Assembly: GCA_949358305.1 (NCBI GenBank)
Contig: OX442317.1
Location: 3,042,186 to 3,106,185, forward strand
Length of the DNA: 64,000 bases
Direction: 5' to 3'
DNA from: Strigamia acuminata
Lineage: Eukaryota > Arthropoda > Chilopoda > Geophilomorpha > Linotaeniidae
In this document: one piece after another, positions 59,901 through 64,000 of the stretch
How the letters are laid out: each line of letters opens with the position of its first letter
Position numbering within the stretch: the first letter of the stretch is position 1
The notes under the pieces: generated by a model
What the model saw: only the letters and a program-made list of their open reading frames with translations
Databases searched by the model: none
Told to the model about the DNA's origin: nothing
Position numbers and translations under genes: made by a program

Positions 59901-62151
59901 TGGTGTTTCTATAATGACAAAAATGCGCCAAAGTAAGAATGTGTGTCTGTTCGTTGGGTTTTGTGAGGAAATAAAATAATTCCTTCATTCACACCCCAAT
60001 CAAGAAAAGTTTAAATGAAACTTTGAATGTACTTTATATAAACTTGTAAAACAAAAAACAACATTTGCCAATACTTTAATTCCATTGTATTCTGCCGACG
60101 AGTGTGAAATCTCTAAATTTGGTTCTAATTCTAAAGGGTTTCACGAGGAAGACATAAAAAAATTGTCAGCTCGTTTGTAGTTACAAGAAAGTAATTACTG
60201 CTTAATCTAAACTGCACTGCCACTGTGTTTCATTACTGTTGGCTTTTACACGTCGTGGTGGAGAGCAGTAAAGAGCAGAGCTGTCCGTATTCGTTTGGCC
60301 GAACATTAAATGAATTGAGTTGGTTGAAAAGGGAAAAAATTGCGTCCCAAATATGAGTGGCGAAATGTAAACTTATGTGTGTATAATTGGAAAGCTTTGG
60401 TGCGTGTGATGTCGTTTTCTGCTCGCGATAATTAAACCGCAGAAAGTTTGGTGGGAAAAAGTGTTAACACCTGCGCACATATTCGGTGAGTTTGAAGCTT
60501 AAATTGTGTAAAATTATTTGTAAAATTATTTTTAAAGTTTGTCGCAGGTGGTGATGAAATATACATTTTATCTTAAGTTGGTTATTCGAGAGAGACCTGC
60601 TCGGCATTGGAGCAAATTGGATGTTTAAATGGAATTGCAGAGAAGCGAAGCCGGGGACTTTTGTTGGAGGCTTTTAGGCGTCACTGCTTTGATTGGCGAC
60701 GAAGACAAAGTCACCGTGCAGTAATTGGTGGGGCCTGCAATCTTGTGAAACAAAAATTGTTTTTGCGGAGATGGTTCACTGCGCGGCACCATGGTCACAA
60801 GCGCCCAAATAGGAAACAAACATAATTTACATGTTTTTTTTCCTTATTTTGTTTATTTGTTATAATAAATTCAATGGCAAAAAAAACAACGAAAAATTTC
60901 CATTACATGCAAACAACTTTGTTTATTCCGCTAATTTCCTCGACAGAAGCGGTTTTTAGGCTTCCCCGGATACGTGTTGCAATTTTTGGTCCAAAAAATA
61001 AAATTTTGGTCCGAAAATGAATTTTTGGTCCGAAAAGTGAATTTTTGGTCCAAAAAATGAATTTTTGGTCTAAAAAATGAATTTTTGGTCCAAAAAATTA
61101 ATTCTTGGTCCAAAAAATTAATTTTTGGTCTAAAAATTGAATTTTTGGTTCGAAAAATAAATTTTTGGTTCGAAAAATGAATTTTTGGTTCGAAAAGTGA
61201 ATTTTTGGTCCAAAAAATTAATTCTTGGTACAAAAAATTAATTTTTGGTCCAAAAAATTATTTTTGGTCCAAAAAATTAATTTTTGGTCCAAAAAATTAA
61301 TTTTTGGTTCAAAAAATTAATTTTTGGTCTAAAAATTGAATTTTTGGTTCGAAAAATGAATTTTTGGTCCGAAAAATAAACTTTTTCTGATATTGTTTTC
61401 ATGATTGTTCAAGGGGTCACATGGATCCGCCCCTGACTGACCAAATTTCTCGTGACTAGGGATGAGAAAAGCAAAAATTTCCATTCACAAACAACTTTGT
61501 TTATCTTGGCCTTCCCCACAAACATATTATTGCAATTAAATAATTAGAGAAATGACACAACAGAATCCCCAGACATTGCGCCGCCAGAGTAAAATGAAGC
61601 TTGTATGATAACTTGCATCCGCATTCGGATTTCGGAGTTTGAAATGAAATGAGGAGAAGTTTGCTTACCTGCGGTACTGAGCAAAGAACACTGATAGTCC
61701 ATGCAAAGAGCAGCATGATTTTGCCACGCCGTTGAGCATCGTTCACTTTGAGCGGGTGCAGGATGGCAAAATATCTGTCCAGACTGACACACACCAAGAC
61801 CATGGACGATAAATAAAGTCCGAACGCTCGAAGAAACAAGAAAGTTCTGCACGCCACCTCGCCAGCGACCCACTGGACCGTGAGTCGCCAGCCCATCTCG
61901 AGGGGGATCATGATGAATGTGACGATGAGGTCGGCGACCGCCAGGTGCAGGATCATCATGTTGATTCGGGACCTGCGTCGGCGGTTCTTCAGCAAAGTAA
62001 TGAGCACGGTCAAGTTGCCGACCGCGGCCACTACGAAGAGCACCCCGTACACACTCACCCTGATCAGTGAGTCCCGGGTGAAAGTCAGGTGTAGCGGCAG
62101 AGTCAGGTTTTGATTGACTGGCGGCTCCTCGTTCGATATGTTCCAGTCCAT
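14597..62151 (-). CDS. AKHR-like: Adipokinetic hormone receptor-type GPCR, four coding exons
   Basis: Rhodopsin-class receptor of the GnRH/AKH/corazonin superfamily, expected in the plasma membrane and coupled to a neuropeptide of the AKH or ACP type. Coding exons are 62151-61669, 24693-24489, 20583-20393 and 14947-14597, joined in phases 0, 1 and 0 with GT/AG at every junction, giving 409 residues. Seen: N-glycosylation sites near N4 and N15, TM1 about 31-53, LAVAD in TM2 (70-74), Cys101 and Cys179 for the extracellular disulfide, DRY at 125-127, CWTP in TM6 (273-276), NPLVY in TM7 (313-317) and a Ser/Thr-rich tail. The second exon's CVTFNSFPS stretch and the [12 protein letters not shown] stretch before TM6 are typical of AKH receptors in my knowledge of the family. 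The ACP receptor is the main alternative, corazonin receptor less likely. The start ATG has A at -3 and G at +4. Intron 1 is about 37 kb and contains another gene. Confidence 0.9.
14948..15918. other. AKHR-like intron 3, first part
   Basis: No exon seen. AT-rich, with 'gatatatcg/atatcgcaa' repeats near 15740-15800 that recur at 16460-16550. Confidence 0.4.
15919..16230. repeat. 312-bp element bounded by perfect 38-bp inverted repeats
   Basis: Arms 15919-15956 and 16193-16230 are exact complements (TATCCAACTTATCTTAGTCA and onward). The 236-base interior is A/T-rich without a reading frame. Confidence 0.9.
16236..16461 (+). repeat. Dispersed repeat, copy 1
   Basis: Shares 'gattggtttagaagttagcaa', 'gaatgaccttgaaaatgacc' and an end like CACCCTGTAT with 39390-39620 and 63673-63903. 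Same orientation in all three. Kind of element unknown. Confidence 0.8.
16462..18848. other. AKHR-like intron 3, middle part
   Basis: Degenerate second copy of the 10265-10647 MITE at about 17450-17870. Otherwise AT-rich, nothing else recognised. Confidence 0.45.
18849..19070. mobile_element. MITE with about 33-bp TIRs
   Basis: The left TACCGCATTATCC then TTTGGAGGGCATGC is matched by the complement of the right end TACCGTATTATCC then TTTGGAGGGCATGC. A solo arm-like piece recurs near 32610. Confidence 0.75.
19071..20392. other. AKHR-like intron 3, last part
   Basis: No exon, RNA or element recognised. Confidence 0.4.
20393..20583 (-). CDS. AKHR-like coding exon 3 (ICL3, TM6)
   Basis: Acceptor TTTTAG, donor GTAAAT, phase 1 to 0. 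The split codon with exon 2 gives Asp230. Arg-rich intracellular loop 3, then TM6 with CWTP. Ends at Gln293. Confidence 0.9.
20584..22689. other. AKHR-like intron 2, first part
   Basis: AT-rich, no gene. A few degenerate 'ggtccaaaaaattgattctg' phrases around 21170-21250 resemble the minisatellite at 60981-61382. Confidence 0.4.
22690..22897. mobile_element. MITE, TACCGTATTTTA ends
   Basis: TIRs of about 27 bases, TACCGTATTTTAYCGATWAA then GAGYCGC, at both ends. 208 bases. The start resembles that of the 18849-19070 element. Confidence 0.75.
22898..24488. other. AKHR-like intron 2, last part
   Basis: AT-rich, with 'tattacaatgtatt' type repeats at 23815-23890 and 24000-24070. No gene recognised. 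Confidence 0.4.
24489..24693 (-). CDS. AKHR-like coding exon 2 (extracellular loop 2, TM5)
   Basis: Acceptor TTTTAG precedes the exon and donor GTAAGT follows. It starts in phase 0 and ends in phase 1 (68 codons plus one base). It carries ECL2 with Cys179 and TM5, then the CEISNKSRE start of intracellular loop 3. Residues 162-229. Confidence 0.9.
24694..25982. other. AKHR-like intron 1, distal end
   Basis: No exon recognised. At 25950 begins a copy of the dispersed 'ggatgcgcagta...' motif. Confidence 0.4.
25983..26641. mobile_element. hAT-like non-autonomous element, TAGGGTTTCTC ends
   Basis: Ends TAGGGTTTCTC and GAGAAACCCTA, with many ACCGGTATT/AATACCGGT motifs near both ends. It splits a copy of the dispersed motif: compare the intact copy at 11891-11936. 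The middle (26285-26510) is a degenerate tandem repeat of about 37 bases ('ttaaaaaatcaataaattc'). Confidence 0.8.
26642..31751. other. AKHR-like intron 1, repeat-rich, no gene recognised
   Basis: Contains poly(T) at 26825, copies of dispersed repeats at 28040-28120 (also at 48880-48930), 28985-29070 (also at 49440-49510) and 29852-29903, a G run at 30211-30223, and a hairpin-like pair (GTAATTGTCGG) near 28885-28955. The 111-codon frame at 28661 crosses that hairpin and is not gene-like. Confidence 0.4.
31752..31867. repeat. Perfect 28-bp inverted repeat, LTR-end-like
   Basis: Arms 31752-31779 and 31840-31867 (ATATTGTCACGCGTACAGGC and onward) are exact complements around 60 bases. ATATTGTCACGYGTAC also marks the left border of the gypsy element at 51805. 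Confidence 0.9.
31868..33937. other. AKHR-like intron 1, no gene recognised
   Basis: Recurrent 'taggtgcattcaat' motifs at about 32127 and 33781 and a degenerate relative of the 10265 MITE near 32390-32560. Confidence 0.35.
33938..34438. mobile_element. MITE with about 36-bp TIRs inside a tandem repeat
   Basis: Ends ATTAGAGAGTTTGCG then CAGGTACTTTTC, with near-exact complement on the right. It interrupts an array of GACTTATTCGTT/GACTTATC units found on both sides (33895-33937 and 34436-34550). Confidence 0.8.
34439..34552. repeat. Tandem 'gacttattcgttgacttatc' array
   Basis: About ten units of 8-12 bases (GACTTATTCGTT, GACTTATC, GACTTATTCGAT). The array resumes on the other side of the MITE. 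Confidence 0.85.
34553..37131. other. AKHR-like intron 1, no gene recognised
   Basis: AT-rich. A short stem (GTTACTCTTT/AAAGAGTAAC) lies at 37087-37113. Confidence 0.35.
37132..37609. repeat. Long inverted repeat, arms about 167 bp
   Basis: Left arm 37132-37298 and right arm 37442-37609 are near-complements through landmarks such as ACAAGGAGACC, AGTATTGTTATTATCTAAAC, AATGCACCTCTC and ACAAACAGTTACAACACA. The spacer contains a 25-bp direct duplication (37367-37391 and 37392-37416). Probably a fold-back element. Confidence 0.85.
37779..37830. repeat. 52-bp near-perfect palindrome
   Basis: GAAGTTCCTGCATTAAAA on the left and its complement on the right around TCTATATAGA. The only flaw is 8 A against 6 T. 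Confidence 0.9.
37934..37999 (+). ncRNA. tRNA-like sequence (SINE head or tRNA relic)
   Basis: A-box-like TATCTTAATTGG at 37941-37952 with GGGT before it and AGAGCACT after it, B-box-like GGTTTGAGTTG at about 37977, and a T8 run ending the stretch. The acceptor stem does not pair and the A-B spacing is short, so it is not a working tRNA gene; a Pol III relic is the inference. Confidence 0.35.
38038..38057. repeat. 20-bp perfect palindrome
   Basis: GTCATTTTAGCTAAAATGAC, within a zone (38025-38400) where 'cgctaaaa' and 'gtcgc' recur in both orientations. Confidence 0.9.
38401..39389. other. AKHR-like intron 1, no gene recognised
   Basis: Nothing recognised apart from a repeated 'aggttacaaagctgagtagac' phrase, found in inverted form around 39140-39175 and 39302-39325. 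Confidence 0.35.
39390..39620 (+). repeat. Dispersed repeat, copy 2
   Basis: Second copy of the 16236-16461 family, ending GGGACACCTTGTAT. Closely similar to copy 1 through the 'cacccaacttcctatacgat' part. Confidence 0.8.
39621..41514. other. AKHR-like intron 1, upstream of the tetraspan gene
   Basis: No exon recognised. Should hold the tetraspan gene's promoter and 5' UTR, but no signal is clear. Confidence 0.35.
41515..42362 (+). CDS. Small tetraspan membrane protein, six exons, nested in AKHR intron 1
   Basis: Exons: 41515-41589, 41646-41727, 41793-41881, 41963-42055, 42141-42182, 42246-42362. All introns are 56-85 bases with GT/AG ends (GTAAGT, GTATGT, GTAAAT, GTTTGT donors; T-rich acceptors), and the phases agree throughout. 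The product is 165 residues. Four hydrophobic spans are at about 15-40, 54-79, 88-112 and 117-140, with a basic KKGGK loop between spans 1 and 2 and a short polar tail ending SFRRGN. The 'LRTGAIV' start of span 1 and '[11 protein letters not shown]' at the end of span 4 resemble the arthropod four-span family that includes Drosophila pasiflora/fire exit (DUF4728-like septate junction proteins). That assignment is inference. The ATG at 41515 is in frame, but the CAG at 41527-41529 could also be an acceptor for an unseen upstream exon. It lies antisense to the receptor. Confidence 0.8.
42594..42599 (+). terminator. Candidate poly(A) signal of the tetraspan gene
   Basis: AATAAA 232 bases after the tetraspan stop codon, in a T-rich 3' UTR-like stretch. 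Confidence 0.4.
42600..44729. other. AKHR-like intron 1, no gene recognised
   Basis: AT-rich. Short 'ctacgatg' and 'gatat' repetitions at 42780-42960. Confidence 0.35.
44778..45228. mobile_element. PIF/Harbinger-like element nested in 44730-45608
   Basis: 451 bases flanked by TTA (44775-44777 and 45229-45231). Ends AGGCTTGTTTACAATTTCGCG and, in complement, AGGTGCGTTTACAATGTCGCG. The 3-bp TTA duplication and a MADF-like fragment inside fit PIF/Harbinger. Confidence 0.75.
44964..45112 (+). pseudogene. MADF/Myb-like domain fragment
   Basis: The frame reads WTEENEFSL, a TAA at 44999-45001, then continues with ENACLFN and [15 protein letters not shown], followed by a GTAAGA donor-like sequence. 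Order and spacing of aromatic and acidic residues resemble the MADF domain encoded by Harbinger partners. Interrupted and partial. Confidence 0.5.
45609..47468. other. AKHR-like intron 1, no gene recognised
   Basis: AT-rich, nothing recognised. Confidence 0.35.
47469..47633. mobile_element. Short relative of the 44730-45608 element
   Basis: Begins TAGGTTCTCACTAG and ends with the complement of TAGGCTCTCTCTCACTAG. Interior shares 'gaacttaaacaatagatg' with the larger copy. Confidence 0.6.
47634..50255. other. AKHR-like intron 1, no gene recognised
   Basis: Dispersed repeats at 48880-48930 and 49440-49690 (relatives at 28040, 28985 and 36990). No coding exon seen. Confidence 0.4.
50266..50704. 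mobile_element. hAT-like relic between 10-bp direct repeats
   Basis: AGTCATGAAT flanks at 50256-50265 and 50705-50714. Weak terminal inversion (CTCGGAT...ATCCGGGG), and ATGCATAAA/TTTATGC motifs near both ends. Interior AT-rich, no transposase. Confidence 0.55.
50715..51808. other. AKHR-like intron 1, no gene recognised
   Basis: AT-rich. The last four bases (ATAT, 51805-51808) are the left target duplication of the gypsy element. Confidence 0.4.
51809..52379 (+). repeat. 5' LTR, 571 bp
   Basis: TG...CA limits. Promoter-like TATAAATA at 51980-51987, a likely start about 20-30 bases later, and AATAAA at 52057-52062. Followed by AATGGTGGAGATCGCGG, where a primer binding site is expected; the tRNA was not identified. 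Only its last 177 bases are found again at the 3' end. Confidence 0.85.
52380..53232 (+). other. Retrotransposon leader (5' UTR)
   Basis: Very A/T-rich, with repeated 'gtgaaagtg' and 'gaattgtttt' phrases. No ATG-initiated frame leads into gag. Confidence 0.7.
53233..54768 (+). CDS. gag: Gypsy-type gag, with an in-frame TGA
   Basis: Structural polyprotein of the retrotransposon. The frame is open from 53233 after a TAA. It has no ATG near its start: the first in-frame ATG is 53653, though the codons before it look coding (acidic and lysine-rich). The '[11 protein letters not shown]' to 'WKDALKAKF' region resembles the capsid part of gypsy gag. The C-terminus is Gly/Asn/Gln/Arg-rich and lacks a CCHC zinc knuckle. 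A TGA at 54496-54498 interrupts it, but the same frame continues for 89 more codons with the same composition up to TAG at 54766-54768. So the TGA is either a recent mutation or a site of readthrough. Start codon use is unresolved. Confidence 0.75.
54756..58565 (+). CDS. pol: Gypsy-type pol: protease, RT, RNase H, integrase
   Basis: Open in the -1 frame relative to gag, without interruption to the TGA. Counting from the first ATG (54840, 1241 codons): aspartic protease active site LDSGG at 20-24; reverse transcriptase with a YLDD box at about 436-439; RNase H with [10 protein letters not shown] at about 582-591 and TDREMLA further on; integrase zinc site H-H-C-C from about 794; catalytic Asp at about 862, Asp at about 922 and Glu at about 959; GPY module (FSGPYEIV) near 1094. 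Translation likely depends on frameshifting from gag. All catalytic residues that I could check are present. No env follows. Confidence 0.95.
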   Translation: MGKLEWPQRRNNKKKRRKRKLEIIELHAMDELLQIPVVLNGMEITGVLDSGGFRNIISEDLVRTLQLKYQPCPGVRLRVVDGSLIVPEGKTRITIDVGQQQHTIDVLIVNGFGRHLLLGDNFLRSAKCKLDYDQQKIFVGPKNEQQEVFPMSKNYTDVNYIARVLKPITIPALHECVVPIKIAKKVDDELFIEPLSGVIDRFGVICCKTLTKFRKGEGVLRVANPTKKTIYLGKNSAIAKAFYVIESGVLDENRVNQFDFSTAMANDNMTPSQQGLMLRLLEKNSDRFAKTDNDLGRAHTIKHRIDTGDSPPIHLQPYRRSIKEKEIEDAETKKLLEQGVIRESESPWSAPVLLVKKRDGKWRFCVDWRRLNAVTKKMVYPLPRIDDTLDQLAGAKYFSMMDLIQGYHQVEIDEQDREKTAFTTSSGHYEFNVLGMGLCNSPAAFQKLMNKVLGNLLGKVCIAYLDDLIVFSKTFDQHLVDLEAVFQKLRTANLKVKLSKCTFATHTIRYLGHVVDAEGISPDPRNLDSVAKFPIPVNVKQLRGFLGLCSYYRKFIKGFADISKPLVNLTKKDEKFDWGPPHDKAFHTLRNALITVPVLAHPDFTQPFMISCDASAYGLGAILKQKVNNQERVIAYASRMMSTAEMNYTATDREMLAIIFAIEKFRPYLYGQKFQIITDHSALQWLKGVRNPNGRLARWALQLAEYDFEIFHKSGKKHTDADALSRIQEELSEEEIEKLPSLFLENLDLPVEQRKDPKLLDLITALENQEQLPRKRRRPLKQFVLQNKTLFRKKKLNSSLNMEDLLLVVPKQLQKDVLYEMHDGLLGAHLGLAKTWKRIRTRFFWTRIYKDVRNYVLSCQHCAKAKTMTTPAKGLMQPWSTVSKPFERIGIDTLGPFPLSRLGNKHVFVVTDYLSRNAIARPAAAATALEAAKTLLYEVILKEGSPREILSDRGTEYRNKMVEEVSNMFKSLHKTTSGYHPRTNGLTERFNATFAKMLQSYVNEEHTDWDEFLPFLLFSYNTAVHETTGYTPHYLLRGYDVDLTVDVNLDLPQKEYTLRTAKFIRAARKIANERLEKQSAKSKKRFDEDRVNKEFEPGELVYLKTINRKVGLSEKLLPQFSGPYEIVRRTAPNDYEIINSTRKKSDIVNVERLKPYKERIEEEIDEVLKDMPEKKVKFADKVKKISKKGEIVVENTEKLVRTTKIKPKERYIDDTEQISLKSLFEPQPTVKTNENQLQNPPLDGASPQTNDFRSRRLRPRKRKDYRHFY
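54759..54765 (+). promoter_or_regulatory. -1 ribosomal frameshift heptamer GGGAAAC
   Basis: In the gag frame it reads G GGA AAC followed directly by TAG. It is an X XXY YYZ heptamer. A -1 slip moves the ribosome into the pol frame, which is open from 54756. No obvious stimulatory stem was worked out. Confidence 0.8.
58566..59078 (+). other. Retrotransposon 3' UTR
   Basis: Non-coding. Contains 'cgaatcgaaactaatcgcg' and 'cgcgagtggaatctatcgcg' stretches. Its junction with the LTR remnant is where U3 sequence is missing. Confidence 0.6.
59079..59255 (+). repeat. 3' LTR remnant, 177 bp
   Basis: Identical by eye to 52203-52379. No polypurine tract precedes it, and the first 394 bases expected from the 5' LTR are absent. 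Confidence 0.9.
59260..60980. other. AKHR-like intron 1, proximal part
   Basis: No exon recognised. Short open frames at 60607-60825 on both strands show no family resemblance. Confidence 0.35.
60981..61382. repeat. 20-bp minisatellite, about 20 copies
   Basis: Unit GAATTTTTGGTCCAAAAAAT with C/T, G/A and spacer changes. Lies about 290 bases from the first receptor exon, inside intron 1. The minus-strand open frame here (FxxKNxxFxxK type) is a by-product of the period. Confidence 0.9.
61669..62151 (-). CDS. AKHR-like coding exon 1 (N-terminus to TM4)
   Basis: 161 codons from the ATG, ending in Gln161 right before GTAAGC (phase 0). It holds TM1-TM4, the LAVAD and DRY motifs and the first disulfide cysteine. 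The sequence around the exon is much richer in CpG than the rest of the window. The frame stays open into the intron for a further 55 codons, but those are not receptor-like. Confidence 0.9.
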
Positions 62152-62420
62152 CGTGCGGCGAGTCGGCGGTGGTGTGAGTCACCGCGTTTCGGGGAACATG
62201 TGGAGTGTCTCGCGTGCTGAGTCGCTGTGTTCTCAGCCGAGGCTCAACTCATTGATACACGCAGGGAAGCCAGACCGCTGTGCACATGCGTGTCGGGCGA
62301 CGTCACAGCGGAGTGCAGCTCGTTTTGTCCATTTACTCGGGTTCCGCGACGCGTGCTCAACGGGGGTTGATGTTGATGAGGTGGTGACGTGCTTTTTTCG
62401 CGGGGGGATTGACTTTTGCA
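62152..62420 (-). promoter_or_regulatory. GC/CpG-rich 5' flank of the AKHR-like gene
   Basis: The 270 bases upstream of the receptor ATG are rich in CpG, in contrast with the AT-rich surroundings, and include a CRE-like TGACGTC (62299-62305, minus strand). Probably 5' UTR and proximal promoter. No transcription start or TATA box can be fixed by eye. Confidence 0.4.
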
Positions 62421-63107
62421 ATTTTTATGCTGCAATTTGTCAAGGGGTTTGTGAAATGAAAAATTGTATGTTGTGCGTTTTCTTTTCTTGGAAGAAGTGG
62501 AAATGACTTTTGACCAATTTGCCTCGTGTCGAGAGTTTATTTGGGGTTAATTTTGGGTTGTGTTGGGGTGTTGGGTGCGTGGTGCAGTCGGCACCTGCTG
62601 GGTGACGCTTTGGTGTTTTCATCAGTTTTCATCAAGTTCAAATGTCAGTGCGACAGAAGAAATTGAGATTTGATTTGATTTTCGTTTGTTTTTCACTTGG
62701 GGGGGAAAAAGTTTTTGCGGAATTGATTTTTGACAGGATCAAGAGAGATTGCAATAAATTGCGATAAGAGAGATTTGAAGATTTTCTTTTTTGATTTATC
62801 TTTACATTTGTCATAAAAAATAAGAAATTTGCAGCGCACGTGTAGGCAGAAGAGTTTGCTTTAAAAAGGAGCACAGATTGTGTTGACGTTTCTAGAGTTC
62901 GCATGGGATGGGATCAGCGATTCATTAAACAACAAAAATGTGGGTTTTGAGTAATGTTTGATGTTTTTTGTTATTGCTTTTTACAAATTTTAAAAAATAA
63001 TTGTGCAATCCAAAAAATGTTAATTATAAAGTTGTAGATTTTTATTAAGGGGGGTTTCATTAATTAATAGCGATTTTGTAATTTTGCAATTTTAACTATT
63101 TAGCACG

Positions 63108-63158
<51 letters not shown>

Positions 63159-63672
63159 GTAACAAATTTTTAAATTTTTTTAAATTGAAAAAAAAAAATA
63201 TTTTTTTATCACATTTTACGGTTGGATTGGTTCTGAGTATTTTCAGAATGTTTGAATGGCACAATTGCAAAATTCTGCGATTAAATTTAATCGGCATGAA
63301 AAATGATTTATTTTGCGATTAACCCCTTCTGCTCTTACCTTATAGGTCAATTTTACCCTCCAAAAGTGTTGTGTTTTTTTTTTTTTTTTCTAAAGGTAAT
63401 GGAATTTTCTTTCTGAAATTTCATGTATTTTTATTAAACATTATAACAATAAATAGAAAAAATAATAAATTGAAAAATTCCAATAAAAAATTCCAATTAA
63501 AACCACGAAATTACTACCTAAAATTATTTTTGTTGTAGCTTACTCTTTCGACAAAACTTCTTCATAAACACGAAATAGTCAAAGAACAATCATTTTCATA
63601 GATTTTTAGAAAAATTTTAGTAGGTTTTTTCAAAAGTTTTGTAGGAAAATATTTTTAGTAAATTATGTTTTT
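62421..63672. other. Upstream flank of the AKHR-like gene
   Basis: Falls back to AT-rich sequence. Holds the GTT microsatellite. No coding exon recognised; an untranslated first exon could lie here unseen. Confidence 0.35.
63107..63157. repeat. (GTT)n microsatellite
   Basis: About 16-17 uninterrupted GTT units. Confidence 0.95.
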
Positions 63673-63903
63673 AGACTAATTAGGCCATGCTCTACCACTT
63701 TCTAATTGGAAATCTGGCTCTAACCTGATTGGTTTAGAAGTTAGCAAGTGAATGACCTTGAAAATGACCTTTGAGGTCAAATTTGAGGATGCTATCAGAT
63801 TCGCAATGAATGATTTCCCCTATGAATTTTTTTTCAGTTTTCTGATATCTCAAGTATTTTGGAAATTACTTGGGGAGGTTCAGATTTTTGGGACACCCTG
63901 TAT
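63673..63903 (+). repeat. Dispersed repeat, copy 3
   Basis: Third copy of the 16236-16461 family, ending GGGACACCCTGTAT. More diverged in the middle. Confidence 0.75.
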
Positions 63904-64000
63904 TTGCGAACTAACAGCACGCAAAAATATATTACTAAATGCATTCTTGAGAAACCCGATGCATTTCAAAATTCATTGTAATATAATTGCAATGTGTTTT

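Noticed and set aside
60931-61233. 100-codon minus-strand frame with a periodic Phe/Lys/Asn pattern
   Set aside because: Translation of the 20-bp minisatellite (60 bases = 20 residues). No gene features.
61544-62182. 212-codon minus-strand frame overlapping the receptor's first exon
   Set aside because: Frame-shifted shadow of the GPCR exon; it lacks hydrophobic spans, and the other frame has DRY and TM motifs.

Overview
Eukaryotic, AT-rich, intron-rich DNA from an arthropod. The evidence is a spliced adipokinetic-hormone-receptor-type GPCR, two tandem genes of the arthropod gustatory receptor family (7tm_7), a small four-membrane-span protein of an arthropod-looking family, and a crowd of DNA transposon relics, MITEs and LTR retroelements. 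A myriapod such as a centipede would fit, but that is inference; the sequence shown does not fix the species.

Layout. 1-8.5 kb is a tandem duplication. Each unit carries one gustatory receptor gene on the minus strand plus several hundred bases of shared non-coding DNA. The units were then hit by different elements. Unit A has a THAP-domain DNA transposon carrying large inverted arrays of a G-rich heptamer. Unit B has a copia fragment with an LTR, a hAT-type MITE with a perfect 8-bp target duplication whose empty site survives in unit A, and a new 33-bp perfect palindrome. 8.5-14.5 kb is intergenic and repeat-rich. From 14.6 to 62.15 kb the minus strand carries the hormone receptor in four coding exons (409 residues), with a first intron of about 37 kb.

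Inside that first intron sit (i) a complete six-exon plus-strand gene at 41.5-42.4 kb for a 165-residue tetraspan membrane protein, visible only when its short exons are joined, and (ii) a young Ty3/gypsy retrotransposon at 51.8-59.3 kb with gag, a canonical -1 frameshift heptamer (GGGAAAC) and an open pol frame, whose 3' LTR has lost most of U3. Other intron DNA holds a PIF/Harbinger-like element with a MADF-like fragment nested in another TIR element, several hAT-like and TIR MITEs, large inverted repeats, minisatellites and dispersed short repeats.

The genes do not form an operon or pathway. The receptor is a neuropeptide sensor acting on energy metabolism in relatives, the gustatory receptors are chemosensory channels, and the tetraspan gene is simply a nested neighbour. 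Intron-exon calls are made by eye from splice signals, phase and family resemblance; no alignment was run.
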